In this document: piece after piece, positions 1 through 12,350 of the stretch | Layout: every line of letters starts with the position of its first letter | Position numbering within the stretch: the first letter of the stretch is position 1 | Assembly (NCBI RefSeq): GCF_949987535.1 | Contig: NC_080074.1 | Coordinates: 29,535,478 to 29,599,477 of the forward strand | Direction: 5' to 3' | Length of the DNA: 64,000 bases | Source: Balaenoptera acutorostrata | Taxonomy: Eukaryota; Chordata; Mammalia; Artiodactyla; Balaenopteridae | The notes under the pieces: generated by a model | What the model saw: only the letters and a program-made list of their open reading frames with translations | What the model was told of the DNA's origin: nothing | Database searches by the model: none | Position numbers and translations under genes: made by a program

Positions 1-1190
1 TCTTTCTGATCATCTTGTAACACAAATGCAATCTTGCTGTTTTTACTGTTGTTTTCGAGTTCTCCTTTAACATTCAGGCCTCCAAACTTTCTTAAGTGGA
101 ACTTTGGTTCCTTGAAAATCCATGTCAAGAATATCCTTTATGAGAACCAATTAAAATATGAGAAAGAACAGGCTGACTAAAAGAAGCTTAAATAGCTGGA
201 GAGAATTAGATGAGACAAAGAAAACATCTTTAACGTTAAGTTTGGTTAGTCTTTGTAATAGGTTTTAAAGGATGTGTCACTTCTTGAACAGTATTCCAGC
301 AAATCTTGGGAAAATGGCCTAGATATTCCACATTTCATCAGGAAATAATAAATATTGATGAATGAATGCCCCAATTACTTTTGTTTATTCAAAGCCCACT
401 TTAATTTGCACCCAGTTAATGTGAATGCTACTACAAACTGTCATTGCATCACTACTGGGAGCAGTAACATGTTTGGAACCATAACAATATGGTCTGTATA
501 AACCTTGCTCATTCTACCTTTGAAAGTTACAATCGATTTTGTATTATCAGTCTTACTCCCACATAGAAACTCTTCTATGGTAGTTACATCTTGAACGCTT
601 TATCCTTAGAAAATTACATATCTACCACTCAGTGTACTATGTGATGTCATTTTGTATACTACACAGTGCTAAATAGTTAAACAACTCAGTATACTAGATA
701 CCCATAAATGAAGATATTTCCAGATTTAAAAAAAAAGACTACGAGAATTTCGGGTTCAGAGGGTAAAGGAGTAAGATCAATGATCAGAAAAATGAATTAT
801 GAGGTCAGATCCAGAAAAGTGCAAAGACTGTTTACCTCATATGGAATTGGTCAAGCAAGTATCTCAGAAATAAATCTGTAAGTAATACAAAGTTATAGAT
901 GCATTTCTGTGGTGCCGAACAAGTCAGATAGTAGAACATGTTTTTACATTCTCAACGTGCCCTCATGTAAGAAGGACTACAGTATTGATATTATGATTTA
1001 AAGTTTGCTAATTTCTCTTTCTCCTCGAGTTGTGAAATCTCTTTTGTAGATAACAAGCCATAGAAATGTCTAGTATATAACTAATGTGTATAGGCTAGTC
1101 ATATGAAATTGCCATTATTTGACTACCTTTGATTTAAAAAATGGCATTTAATATGGATCCACCTAATTAAACAAATCTTGACAGGGTCAT
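1..1190. other. Unique AT-rich DNA, nothing recognised
   Basis: No repeat, gene or RNA was recognised here. The stretch is AT-rich with very few CpG, and open frames are short and stop-rich. It is treated as ordinary intergenic or intronic sequence. Confidence 0.5.
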
Positions 1191-1192
1191 TG

Positions 1193-1230
1193 TATTAGTT
1201 TTCTAGGACTGCTGTAACAAAGTACTCCTG
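1193..1230 (+). repeat. Short head of an ancient interspersed repeat
   Basis: About 36 bases resemble the widely seen mammalian repeat opening 'tattagtttcctagggctgc', here 'tattagttttctaggactgc' followed by 'tgtaacaaagtac'. The match stops after 'aaagtac', so only the edge of the element survives. The family is not assigned. Confidence 0.4.
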
Positions 1231-1849
1231 GAACAGGAGTAGGAGAGGAAATGTGAAGGGACATGTGTATGTTCATATCAATTTGAGTACTTTAAAAATA
1301 TGATATATGAAAAAATGTTCTCATTAAAAATGTCATTATTGTCAGAAACATTTTCTAATTACTTGGAACATTCCAGAATAGGCTAAGAACTTTAAATTGT
1401 TATGATCCTTGAATTTTTGGAATACTTCGATTATGAAAACCCTAAACCTTGGGAACTGCTACGGGATCATCTGCTGGGCAATTGTTATTCAGCATGTGTC
1501 CTGGATGGTGAAAGGACCAATGACAAAAGTCTTCAGCTAGGCAGTGGCTTTTCCACTAGAGAAGAGGCAGGGTTACTAATATGTAGATACCGTCTCAAAG
1601 CTTTTCTGTGCAGAGTACCAGGAGGAAACTTCAGGATATATAATACACATTGATTATTGTATTGGTTCACTGAAGACATTATCCTTATGTCTCAAATTGA
1701 AGGAACAGTCAGATAAATTCTTAATATATTTTATACATTCTCTCTCATGCTAAAGCATTTTAGAAAAAAACTATGCTACCTCCAACTGATTTATGCAGGG
1801 CCATGTAGTGTATTAGGAGAGCACCAGGCTGTGTCAGGAGGCAGGATTT
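1231..1849. other. Unique AT-rich DNA
   Basis: No recognised element. An 83-codon open frame on the plus strand at 1402-1653 has no recognisable domain and no splice context, and is of a length expected by chance. Confidence 0.4.
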
Positions 1850-1980
1850 TTATTACTGACCCTGCCACTAATAAGCTGTGTGATGTTGTGTTAGTTAAGT
1901 TCTCTGTGCCTGTTTCCTCATTCATAAAATTGGTGGACATTAGACTTTATGATTATCAAGGTTCCTTCCAGCTATAAAAT
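1850..1980 (+). repeat. MIR SINE remnant, sense
   Basis: Worn match to the MIR core: 'aagctgtgtgatgttgtgt', then 'ctctgtgcctgtttcctcat' and 'cataaaattggtggacat'. This is the usual MIR order of tgtgacc, cctctctgtgcctcagtttcc and tgtaaaatggg. Heavily diverged, so an old mammalian-wide copy. Confidence 0.6.
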
Positions 1981-3244
1981 TAATTTCTCTTTTTTTATTT
2001 CATGGTCTTATGCATATGCTTAGTATTACCTGTCAACTTAAATAACAGAGAAAAATCACCTTCCCCCAGATTTTGTCTGGAGCATTATCTGGATCAGAGT
2101 TTCATAGGCAGTGCTCTATAAATTCCTAGGGATTCTAGGAATCTAGACCTCAGGGTCTGCAGACTTTGGTGGAGGGAAGCTCTGAGCAGAAAGCTTTTCT
2201 AGACTTCTCTTGCTTCTCACAGACAGGTTCTGTTTCTTTATGCCTAAAATATTGGGCTCTTTGTAAAAAAAAAACTACTTGAACAAAGATTTTTTTTTAT
2301 TTTTAAAAATATGAAAACTGCCAATCAGAGCTATTTGACAAGAGTGTATCAGCCTTGGCAATGGAATAATTCTATATTCAATGTTTTTCTTACATGACTG
2401 AATTATAAACTCTTGAGTTAAGTTTTAGTAAATTTGATAATATTAACTCATCTTGTTTTATGGGTCATGTCAATTTCCTTAAACAATTTACTATGGAAAT
2501 GATTAAACTGGTTTGCATGAAATAAAATTAGATCATTTTATATCTAATAGGTTAAAAAAAATAGGGTCAAAAATGCTGAAATCCTAAAAGTCTGGTTCAA
2601 GATATTGTTGAGTTGAGTTACATATATATTCTTGAAGGATTAATCTTTATCTCAATGTTCTCTGTTCGAGGTTTTGCTTTTTTTTAATTGTACTTTGATG
2701 ACCTTATGGTTACTCATCCAACAAGGTTCTATTTTTTACTTTGTTCCTTGGAATTCCCTACTGAAGAAGAATATTGAAATTAAAAGCCAAACACAGTTCT
2801 ACAGTTCTGCACTCTGGTAAGAACTGTATTGGAACACTTAGCATAGGCTTAAGGACTCTCTTGAGTTTCTCCTGTCCTTTGCCCTGCTCCTGGGTGGTAC
2901 AGATAGCAGCCAACTGCCTACCCTAATTACAAGTGTATAAATGATGGGACAGAAAGAGAAAGACCTAGGCAGGCCTGCTTATCACATTGACAAGCAAAGA
3001 ATATGAACAAAAGGAAGGCTAAGCCTGGCTTGAGGTCTGGCACTTGTAGAGCAGAAAATGCCACAGAAGCGGTCCTAAGTGGGCTCAGGGGCTGTCCATG
3101 ACTCTGATCAATGAGCTGGACTTCTCTTGGTGGAAGCTCAGAGGGGCTGACTTCCAGAAAAAAAGGCAGAATCTGTCAATTTTCACAGAATTGCTTTGTG
3201 CTATTTAAAATATGCCTTGGGAATTGGAGAAAGGTGCTTTTTAA
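1981..3244. other. Unique DNA, no gene seen
   Basis: AT-rich, with oligo-A and oligo-T runs at 2264-2300. Around 2830-3200 the base composition is more balanced and no repeat was recognised. No coding signal was found. Confidence 0.4.
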
Positions 3245-3547
3245 ACTTCCAGTTGTAAAATAAATAAGTACTAGGGATGTAATGTACAACATGATGACTA
3301 TAGTTAACACTGATATATGTTACATAAGAAGGTTGTTAAGAAAGTATATCCTAAGAGTTCTCATCCCAAGAAAAATAATATTTTTTTGCTTTTTTTCTTC
3401 GTTGTATCTATATGAGTTGATGGATGATAACATATAACATATTGCAGTAATAATTTAATAATACATATAAGTCAAACCATCATGTTGTACACCTTAAACT
3501 TATACAGTGATGTATGTCAATTATATCTCCATAAAACTAGGAAAAAA
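3245..3547 (+). repeat. Old L1 3' end, sense
   Basis: Contains the typical old mammalian L1 3' UTR sequence: 'gggatgtaatgtacaacatg', 'agttaacactg', 'gttctcatcc', 'catgttgtacaccttaaact' and 'caattatatctcc', then an A-rich tail near 3536-3547. A second diverged copy of the same L1 end lies at 27573-27883, which supports the call. It is a 5'-truncated copy with no coding part. Confidence 0.8.
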
Positions 3548-3611
3548 TACATCTCACATATGATCACATGGCTTATCCATCCAGTCATTTGAACAAATGC
3601 TCATCAGTGAA

Positions 3612-3838
3612 CAAAACCATGGACTTTGGTTTGGATTTGAATCTTGGCCTTGTGATTCATTAGTTTGGCTAAGTTATTTAACCTCTCTAAGCTTCACTTC
3701 ACTCACTTTTAAGATGGGGATAACACATGCAATTCAAATGATTCTAAGCAGTTAAAATCATGTTACAAGGTTTAAAACATTTAGCTCAGTTCTTGGCACA
3801 TAGAAAATACTCAATATGTGGCAGCTGTTATTATAGTG
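3612..3838 (+). repeat. MIR SINE, sense
   Basis: Nearly full MIR. In order: 'gatttgaatcttggcc', 'ctaagttatttaacctctct', 'aagatggggataacac', 'cttggcacatagaaaatact' and 'cagctgttattata'. This matches the MIR core and the tail shared with L2. Confidence 0.75.
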
Positions 3839-4229
3839 CACAGAAAAGGTTTCATATGAAAATCCAAACCTCAACACAGTATTTATCCATTAGAGCTAAG
3901 TTTCCCAAAAATGTGTTCTGCATAATATTAATTCTGGAAGATAAAAGGTATGAGGTTAAATAAACTTGAAAAAGTACTAAATCAAATTCTCCCCTTCTGG
4001 AGATTTCTTTTAGCCCATTAGAGGCTCTGAGAAGTTTTGAGATAAGGCGTTAACTTCGTTTAACCGAGAATTTTCCCAACATATTTGAACACAAAACCCC
4101 TTATAAGAGTAACTTCCATTGCTTTATTACTTTTTTTGTGTTCTGCTGAACATGTTTTGGAAAATACTGCCTATAAAGAAAGAATTTACTACATAAAATC
4201 AAAACAATAATATGGAATCATATCCTTGC

Positions 4230-4440
4230 CCCACTGTCTCATGCTATTTCATTTGAATTTTACTACACTCAGGAAGATGGACTAGGAAGGTATCATTATG
4301 GACATTTCACAGTAAGGAAGCAGGCTGATGTTTTGTAACTGGACAAAATGACACAACTAATACATGGTGGAACCAAGACTTACAAGTAGGTGTTCAAACA
4401 CCCAAGCCACCTACCCCCAAATGCTGGCTTTCCTTCTACA
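4230..4440 (-). repeat. MIR SINE remnant, antisense
   Basis: Read on plus, this is reverse MIR: 'ggtatcattatggacatttc', 'aggaagcaggctgat', 'actggacaaaatgacacaac' and 'ggtggaaccaagact', the diverged form of gaaactgaggc ... acttgcccaaggtcacaca ... ggtggagccaggatt. Confidence 0.55.
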
Positions 4441-5084
4441 AATATTACTTAAATGTTTGATACACATGCTCTGAGTATTTTCTATATAAAAGCTTTGGGA
4501 TTCAGAATTTTACAATACAATTTTATTTTCCCACAGAGGTAATCTGACTTACTGTTCTCCCACTCTGTCCTACTCCTGTTGCATATGGTGTCTTTGCTAG
4601 GCCAGAGTGAACGAATATTCAGGCAAGCAGGCATTGTGAAGAGGGTGTGCCTCGACCTCGAGCACGTTTAAATATGATAAACTCAGCCTCTCAAAATCCA
4701 AAAGACATAAATGCCTTTTATGCAAATATTAAAAGTCAATTATACAATTTCTCCATGACAAGATACAGGTATAAGGGCAATTATGATGACTATTATGACA
4801 TCCATATTCAGAGAAAGTCCCTGCTCAATTTACCTCATGTTTGGAGAAACTGAACTTGGAATTGGTAGATAAGGAATCATAGGGCATTTCCCATGACAAA
4901 CAACCTAATGCTGCATCAATTAAGGCAAGCAGTGCTGCTGGTCAAGGTCAGAGACCACCAAGAATCATTTCTTGGTCCAGGGTTGCTGGGAGTTGGTCTG
5001 AAGCTTCAAGAGCTGTGCAACAGCAAAACAGTCTCATAGTTTTGATAAAGGCCCCTAAAGATCTCATTCAATACCATTCACTCT
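4441..5084. other. Unique DNA
   Basis: No element recognised. A 68-codon open frame at 4647-4853 has no family resemblance and is most likely chance. Confidence 0.35.
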
Positions 5085-5226
5085 GACAGTTAGTAGCTGT
5101 GTGGCTTTGACATCTTTGAACCTCACTGTAAGCTGGGGATGTTAATACAACTTTACAGGAAGTTTAGATGAAAACTACAGGTAAGTGTATACAGCATGGG
5201 ATTTAACAAATGGTACGCACTAGTAA
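5085..5226 (+). repeat. MIR SINE, sense
   Basis: MIR core in order: 'gttagtagctgtgtggcttt', 'cctcactgtaagctgggga' and 'ttaatacaactttacagg'. It lies just before an antisense MIR at 5245-5412. Confidence 0.6.
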
Positions 5227-5244
5227 GTTTTTTTGTTTTTTGTT

Positions 5245-5412
5245 TTAAGTAGAACCCCATGAGGTCATTTCTATATTTTCCATTTAACACATATAAGTAA
5301 GTAAAGCTCAGAGAGGTCAAAAATGTACTTGAAGTCATGCAGCCATTAAGAAGTTGACATAGGGATTCAATTAGATCTTGACTCTTAAGTAAATCCTACT
5401 TCACCATGCTGC
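5245..5412 (-). repeat. MIR SINE, antisense
   Basis: Reverse MIR signature on plus: 'gctcagagaggtcaaaaatg', 'cttgaagtcatgcagccatt', 'gggattcaattagat', ending with 'caccatgctgctttcc'. Together with the sense MIR at 5085-5226 it forms a tail-to-tail pair of old SINEs. Confidence 0.6.
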
Positions 5413-5820
5413 TTTCCCTTATTTATTTTCAAACCATAAAGGAGGGGGCTCAGTTGAAGAGTTTCTCAACTTTGCTTCATTCATGATGTTTTTAAAAACT
5501 CCATAGATCTAAACACTTCTAATGATTAATCATGATGAAACATGGTGCTGGAGCTGTATTATTATCACTCCTTTCTCTGAAGGAGATCTTATGCCAGCAT
5601 GGCTGGTGTGGCCTGAAATCTAGAGCGCACCCTTAAAATGGGCATCTTTAGTCTGAGCACAATGGTTCCACAGTATAATAAAACTCAGGAGCAGATCTTG
5701 GGAGGGAAGCCAGGTATTGATTAGTTCTTATGTGCTGACTGCTATGGGAATTTCTGAGTTTCACACAAATGAAAGTACCAATTGCTTTTTTGGAAATCGT
5801 TGCAAGAGCTTTTACAGATG

Positions 5821-5905
5821 ATTTATCTATCTATTGATCAATCGATCTATCAGATGTCTCTCTCACACACATATATACATGTGCATGCACATACACCATA
5901 CACAA
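5821..5905. repeat. Degenerate (ATCT)n then (CA)n simple repeat
   Basis: 'atttatctatctattgatc' passes into 'ctctcacacacatatataca' and 'gcatgcacatacacc'. It is short and interrupted. The open frame across it, 5782-6015, is low complexity and not taken as coding. Confidence 0.7.
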
Positions 5906-6233
5906 ACAAAAATATAAAAGCTGAAACACTTGGACAACTTTATCCTCAGCTTATGTACAAGAATACTCTCCCACCACAGGTAAAAAAATGGGGAGTAAGT
6001 ATAAACAGAAAATAGAGCAGCCTGTCCTTATGTGCTCCACACATTGAGTGAAAGTGTTCCCTTGAACATAAACCTTGTCATTTCCCTTCTACCATGGATT
6101 TCATATAACTAGTTCAACACAACCAACAAAATAAATATTACGTAATAATTTTTAGTATTTGGATTTACCAGAAGGAATAGATGAATTAATTTACTTGTGA
6201 GTTGAGAATCAAATGGGGTCTCTACCATTTAGA

Positions 6234-6770
6234 CACTAAATATTTAGTCCTTCACTTAATAGGTATGTATAAATTGCCTATTATATGCAAGCATATCAAT
6301 AGGTATTAGGGATAAAAGAATGAGAAAAATATATGTGGACTTACTCTTAAGGAATTTATTATTTTGTAGGAGAAACAGGCATTAATAAGCATAAAAATAA
6401 GTGCTAGCAAGAAACATATGGAACACCATGAGAGAAGAGGAGAATCCAGCAAAGTTTGGAGGGATAGGGACAGTTTCAATGAAGAAGTGACTTTGAGATA
6501 AAATGAGAGTAAGCCAGAGGTAGGTAAAGCATAGGAGGAAGAACATGGTAGACAGAGTGCTCAAAGTCTCTGGAAAACAAAAAGATTACAGTACACAAAG
6601 AGACTGAGTGTAGGCCCTTGTGGCTGTAATTAAGAGAGAAAAGGTGACATTGATGTGTGATGACAATTGGGCAAGTACAGAGATTAGACCCAGTGGGATC
6701 TTGTGGGTCATAATGAGAATTTTACATAGGTGGAATGCAATGGGTTAATGCTGTGGGTCAAGGTGTTTCA
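6234..6770 (+). repeat. Ancient interspersed repeat, family not named
   Basis: The sequence follows a mammalian repeat I have seen often: '...ttgcctattatatgcaagca', 'ggtattagggataaaagaat', 'agtgactttgagat', 'aggaagaacatgg', 'aggcccttgtggctg', 'gggatcttgtgggtcata'. It is heavily diverged. I can recognise the repeat pattern but not its family name. Confidence 0.4.
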
Positions 6771-7534
6771 ATCACATCTTGTTTTCTTTGAAATATGTAA
6801 TTAATATGCCAACCAATTCAACTAGCTTTAATTAAACTGCTGTCATTGTTGTTCTTATTACTATTATTATTATTATTATAAATTTCTCTATAATCTGCCA
6901 GATTGTCCTTGCAGTTAATTCTGTTGTTTGTGGTTGTCAAGACCACTTGTTCTACTTATTTTCATCTTGGGACATAGTGATTATCTAAGATACGGTCTGG
7001 TTAAAAAAAAGTGCAACTTTGGCAAACATATACATTTTTAAAATATGATGCTTTCCTTCATATCTAAAATATACAAAAATCTATTAAAATGTAAAAGTTG
7101 AAATGTAAATGTAACTTTAAGTGTTAATATGATTTTAAAGTTTCATGTGAAAAGTCAAAAATTAAATACATCTCAGATTTAAAAAAATGTATTGATAGCT
7201 CCCTTTGATGATTATATTTTGGCTCAAGAATCAAGACATTTCATCTTTGATTTGCCTATGGATGCCTGGTGTAAATACTTTTCCTAACTTTACCTTTCTC
7301 TTCTTTCTAGCGATCTCTTAAACAGGAACAATGTTTGTAACTGTTACAGGAAACATCAGTTATAGTATATTATCTAAGATTAAGCTTATTGAATGTTCTC
7401 TGGGCTTTGCAGTGGACAATCCTAGAATTTGCTAGTCTCACTAAATACAGTTTATAGGAAAAGAAATACTATAAGAACATTTTAGAATAATATCAATAAT
7501 TAATGTTTTATCTCACATTAAGACTGAGAAAAAA
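6771..7534. other. Unique AT-rich DNA with a short (TTA)n tract
   Basis: A short (TTA)n run lies at 6857-6880. The remainder is AT-rich with no repeat or coding signal recognised. Confidence 0.45.
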
Positions 7535-7730
7535 CTTTTTAAATATGTGATTTCATTTGAGTAGTTAACAACTCTTGTCAGATTTAGTGTCATTATTTCC
7601 ATTTTATAGCCCAAGATATTAACGGTCAGAGGCAAAGTTCTTTGCCAAAGGACATCCGATAGTTGACCTATAGTGAAATCTTTGTCTTCTGTTCCATTTC
7701 TTATTTTCCTTCCATCACTCCACTACTCTT
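7535..7730 (-). repeat. MIR SINE remnant, antisense
   Basis: Reverse MIR pattern on plus: 'tgtcattatttccattttat', 'aacggtcagaggcaaag', 'ctttgccaaaggacatccga' and 'gacctatagtgaaatctt'. Diverged. Confidence 0.55.
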
Positions 7731-9389
7731 CATATATACACTAGAGCCTGTTATACTGAATTTGTAGAGGAGTGTGCTATATATTTAATTACATGTGTAA
7801 TTACATATTTGGCAATTGGAGACATTTTTCCCCAACTTTCTAGTATCAGGATCTGTGGCAGCAAAAAGTATCCAAGGAATCGAGCTCATCATTTCAAAGT
7901 AATACCTTTTCCCTTTGACATCCCTCCCTGTGTTTTCAATTATCTCCTCGACTTATGGATGTTTTAAGTCTCAATACTCATGATTTTTTTTCAAAAGCTG
8001 AAATTATATTATTTTTCTCCAAGCATCCTTTCTTCTTTGTTCCATCTTAGTATTAATAATGGACCTATTCTTCCTGTCACTGAAGATGTCAGCCTCAGTG
8101 TGATTTTGAGATCCTTTCTTAATTCCCTTTGACATACAGAATGGATTAATCCAATCTTTTCTTTTTTTTTTTTACGGAGTTGTCTGATGCTGTCTCTCCC
8201 TCTTACCTTTCCGAAGTGCTAATCTGCAGACAGATACCCAGCTTGCATATATTTATGTTCTCAGGAAAAGACACATCCCTTCCTCTCCCATTAGTGTAAT
8301 CTCCAACAAGCTGACTGTTAGAGTTTCTCTTGTAATGGCCACACTTTCCCATCTCATTGAAAAAGTCAGGATGAATTAATTGAAACATTTAACCAATTGC
8401 ATTTATCCTCAGAACATCGTCATAAGATGAGACATTTTACGTAAGGGGATTTTCTGGTTACCTTAAGTATATTCTTTTTAACACCAACATTTTTGTTTTA
8501 ACTATTTGTAACCAAAATTTCCCCAAGACAATGAGATACCTGAGTTTTACAGACTCCTTTATCCCCTCTTCTGCTGATGTCCTGTAGTTCTAACCTCCAC
8601 TCCCTTAGTTTTTACCAATTATTTCTAGTTATCTCCAGAGACATTTAACATAGTTTTCATACTGCTCCAGTGGACGCTGCATTCTCCCTTGAACTCTATT
8701 GGAAAGTCCCATTTCTCCTGTCCCTGGATGCATGGCCTCTGACCCTGCTCCACTGGGCTCCAACATTTTTGCCAGATGGCGACACCACTATGCCATTGTC
8801 CCTACAGCACAAAAAGGGGCTTTGCCTTCTCCCCTCTCCTTAGCCCCAGCCCCTGCTAGATATTGCCACTCCACTAGGTTCTGAGGGTCCCGCTGGTTAT
8901 TCCATTCTGTTTTTTTGAGTATTAAAATCTTTAATGCTGCTCTTCCAGGGGCTCATTGATAGCTGCCTGAGTATTCATTGTGCCAAAGCCCCAGGTTATC
9001 CTACAATAGAGAGGGAAACCCTAAAACAATGATATTTGGGTTGAGATTTGTACATGGTTTAGTTTAAATAACTTCCTCAAGTTTTATTTGTTTGTATTGC
9101 TGTTTATTTTGTTTTGTTACATCTTAATTCCAGGTCATTGATTTAATCACTTCCATCACAAAGTCCCTCTCAAATTTATTCATTTCTATATATACTCCTT
9201 TATCTCCATTACTCACTTCCATTCCCTCTTGTCTTCATAGTCAATAACTCTAATGTATTTAATAAACATCTTTTTGATCTTAAACTATGCTTTTGAAATA
9301 TATATTGTTTTTTTGAACAAATGTCATTTTGGACCATATATTGCAGCTATTTTTTTCTCTCGTTACTATGCTTTCAAGTTTGCTATATG
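7731..9389. other. Unique DNA; pyrimidine-rich around 8520-8880
   Basis: No repeat recognised with confidence. The part at 8520-8880 is C/T-rich and slightly higher in GC, with a chance 61-codon frame at 8699-8884. Oligo-T lies at 8160-8174. No gene evidence. Confidence 0.35.
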
Positions 9390-9750
9390 TACATCTAGTC
9401 TGTTGTTTCTGACTGTTGCATGGTACCCCAGCATGTGCAACCATAGCATTTTGCCTATCCAGTTCCAGTGATAGATACCCAGATCGTAGCCAACTCATCA
9501 CCATCTCAACTAATGCTGCAATTTACAGGAGGGATCATATCCCCTTGTGGTCCTGTGTGAGGATTTGTTTGAGCCACATACCTAGAAGAAGAACTGCTGG
9601 ACAATATACACACTGAATTTAAGTAAGTGTTTCCAGGTTGTCCTCCAGAATAGCAGCATCAGTCTACATTCACACCACCACATGAGGATTTCTCTCTACA
9701 TCTGCACTATGCTAACACTTGGAATTATCTGGCAAAGTACAGATGTTCAC
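9390..9750 (-). repeat. Very old L1 ORF2 3' fragment, antisense
   Basis: On plus, 'actaatgctgcaatttacag', 'cacatacctagaagaagaac', 'tgctggacaatatac', 'ttcacaccaccac' and 'gctaacacttggaattatct' follow the order of the L1 ORF2 C-terminal region read in reverse. Strong divergence and several indels leave no usable frame. The left border is uncertain. Confidence 0.55.
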
Positions 9751-9789
9751 CAATATCTCTTATTCTCTCTCCTCTTTCTGGACATAAGG

Positions 9790-10060
9790 TAGTGTTGTAC
9801 TTTCATACCACTTCAAGTTAGATGTAGCTATGTGACTTGCATCGAGCAATGGAATATGCACAGAAATGACATGAGAGCTGGTACCTGAGTGGCCATGTGA
9901 GGCTTATTATTGAGTCAATGTGTTGTACTTGGCTACATCTTCCTTTGTTTAGAGCTCCCTTACATGAGATCTTTTAGTGGGTTGACACCGTGGGATCCCT
10001 CTAGCATTCCCCAGACATAATCAAATATCCTTGAACCTCTATATTTAGACTCAGACCTGG
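9790..10060 (+). repeat. MLT1-like LTR fragment (tentative)
   Basis: The stretch 'gtagctatgtgacttgcatc' then 'gagcaatggaatatgcacag' and 'aagtgacat'-like sequence resembles the middle of old MLT1-type LTRs, where 'tatgtgacttgctttggcca' precedes 'atggaatgtg'. No ends or target duplication were found. Confidence 0.35.
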
Positions 10061-10104
10061 CTCAAGATGAGATCCCTGTTAGAGATGTCTACCACATGCC
10101 CACA

Positions 10105-10430
10105 TTTTTCTGCCTTTTCAGAGGATAGAGTTTATTGTGTATTTTCTTGATGGCCAAGTCCATCATTTACAACGGCAAATACTACAAAACACTGTATTGG
10201 AAAATGTGCTCAGTAACTCCTGAAACGTACAGGGCAGTGTTAAATTCAACTAAAAGAGCCCAGAAAATGATGCTACTTGGGATCATGCATCTACTTCTCT
10301 ACAGTTTTCTTTTCTCATTCATCCTGTCATTCTGCAGGGTACTCTACATCCTGTTAGTGTCCTTGCTCTTTCAGATGTTCTCAATTCCTCCACAAAAGCA
10401 GAAGCAATAGCTTTAAAAAAAAAAAACAAA
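10105..10430 (+). other. Open frame ending before an A-run, unassigned
   Basis: A 91-codon frame at 10135-10410 ends at a TAG, followed within about 5 bases by a 12-A run at 10416-10427. A frame just before an A-run can suggest a processed pseudogene. The peptide, rich in Leu, Phe and Ser near its end, resembles no family I know. No AATAAA and no clear duplicated flanks were seen. Chance is the default reading. Confidence 0.2.
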
Positions 10431-10675
10431 TCACCTCCACACACTCACTGCATGACTTTCTTATAGTATATGTTTAATTAATATTTTTGTATTTGTTGTT
10501 TCGAATTTGATATGATTGTAAAATATGAGAAGTGAGATTATTGTAACGGCCTGAAACAATAGTAAATATTTCTTGAGGGAATGACTGAGGGATCATCTAT
10601 GGATAAAGTGAAGAAGTTTAATGTCAGTATTTAATGAGCTTATTTTGGTTCATTAAGGATCCTTTGCTCTTCTTT

Positions 10676-10960
10676 TTTATTGAGGTATAGTTGACATATA
10701 ACATTATATTTGTTTCAGGTGTAAATCATAATGATCAATATTTGTATATATTGCCAAATGATCACTACAGTAAGTCTAATTAACATCAGCCACCATTCAT
10801 AGTTAAAATTTTTCTTCTTGTGATGAGAATTTTTAAGATCTACTCATTTAGTAACTTTCAAGTATGCAATACAGTATTATAAACTGTAGTCATCATTTTA
10901 ACATTACAGTCCCAGGACTGACTTATTTTATAATTGGAAGTTTGTACCTTTTGACTCCAG
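10676..10960 (-). repeat. Old L1 3' end, antisense
   Basis: Begins 'tattgaggtatagttgacat', then 'tgtttcaggtgtaaatcata', 'tgatcactacagtaagtcta', 'attaacatcagccaccattc', 'ttttaagatctactcattta' and 'ggaagtttgtaccttttgac'. This is the classical old mammalian L1 3' UTR read in reverse. Only the 3' end was kept. Confidence 0.85.
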
Positions 10961-11929
10961 GTTTTAAATTACCAATTCTCAATTCTGTTTCAGTTAGTTG
11001 AGCTTACACAACAAATGTTCTTTGAAATAACTGCAATTATTATGTTAAACTTAAAAAAATGTTTGGTAAGTCAAAAGACCAACACTTTTTAGGTGTTTAG
11101 GATAAAAAACTTTCAGGGAGGACATCAGAATATTTTTTTCTCATCTGTGTTTTCTCATTTATAAGATCAAATATCTATAAGATCATCTTTTAGTCCCTTC
11201 TTCCTCAGATATGCGCTATTGAGTCTATATATCTATGTCAAAAGCTTTTAATTTTTTATTGAGAGCCTAAAATTTAAATATTTATAAACAGATGTTTTAA
11301 AATATCCAGATGTCTAACTTTTAGTTTTATAGATAAAATATATCCAAATATGTTGTTATCCAGGGCCTACTTGGGGAAAAAAACAAGTCTTTATTTTAGA
11401 AAAACAAAAATTGTTTTTACATAGCACACAGCTGAATGCATTTTAATGTGCAAGCAAAAAAAATTTAAGATAATACTTGTTTACCCATTTTGGAACCACT
11501 ACTAATTCCATATTCTTAGAATTATAAATCATCATTTCAACAGTGTCCTTTTCAAAGTGTCACCAGTGTGTTTCTACCTGAAATGCTTTTTAACAATTTC
11601 GAATCAGCCATCCGGAGACCAGCTAAAGACTCAAAGGTGCTATATGAAAACAATAATGTTTTACTTTTAAAAGTGCATCTTACCTTGTTTTCCTTCATAT
11701 GGGGTGTTGCTCAGTGGAGGATTGAGGTAGGATGGTAATAGTCAAGAGCAGCGCACTGAATTAGCTCAGCTCTGACAGCAGGGTGTGGGTCATCTGTGCA
11801 CAATGGGGAAGAATTGGTCCCCAGATGCAAATGACGACGAAAACGGTCTACAGTGTGGCTTTTAAGGTGAAAAGAGGGCTTTATAAGCTTGCAGTAGTGG
11901 TCTGCTCTGACTTATAAAGGGTAAACGAG
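10961..11929. other. Unique DNA
   Basis: AT-rich up to about 11580. The stretch 11590-11900 is more mixed and has a few CpGs (for example 'gacgacgaaaacgg' near 11831). No repeat or gene recognised. Confidence 0.35.
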
Positions 11930-12050
11930 GATTCACTCTGGGTTTAGGAATTTAACCAAGGCCAAAGAACTAGTTAGAGATGAGCCAAGACTAGAACTCA
12001 TTTTTTGCCTTCCTCGCAGATTTTCTTTCTCCACAGAGCACTCCCTCTGT
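11930..12050 (-). repeat. MIR SINE remnant, antisense
   Basis: 'aatttaaccaaggccaaaga', 'actagttagagatgagcca' and 'agactagaactcatttttt' follow the reverse MIR pattern (cttgcccaaggtcacac agctagtaag ... ggattcgaaccc). Confidence 0.5.
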
Positions 12051-12270
12051 GTAATACCTTATATAACTTTTCTTTTTGGCTTTATAGAATAATTTTATAT
12101 TTGCTGCTTCTTTAGACTCTTTGCAAAACAGTATTTTTCTGACCTATATTCATTTAAAATATGACATATTCAGAGAGAAAGAAGCCTCATTCAGACAGAA
12201 TTCTTTAAAGGGCACTGTTTAACTCCACCCATACTAATATTGACTAGAAATTTCCATAGTTCCATTCAGT

Positions 12271-12350
12271 CTGTTATATATTTATAATAATAACCAGAGG
12301 TGTTTGTCAGCTGTTATATATTTATAATAATAACCAAAGGTATTCATTGC
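12271..12350. repeat. 40-bp tandem duplication, two copies
   Basis: Copy 1 at 12271-12310 and copy 2 at 12311-12350. The first 30 bases of each ('ctgttatatatttataataa' plus 'taaccagagg' or 'taaccaaagg') differ at one position, while the last 10 have drifted. The period is exactly 40. A local replication-slippage duplication fits. Confidence 0.85.

Noticed and set aside
10105..10430. Processed pseudogene ending in a poly-A run
   Set aside because: The A-run is short, there is no AATAAA and no clear flanking duplication, and the frame matches no family I recognise. Kept only as a low-confidence note.
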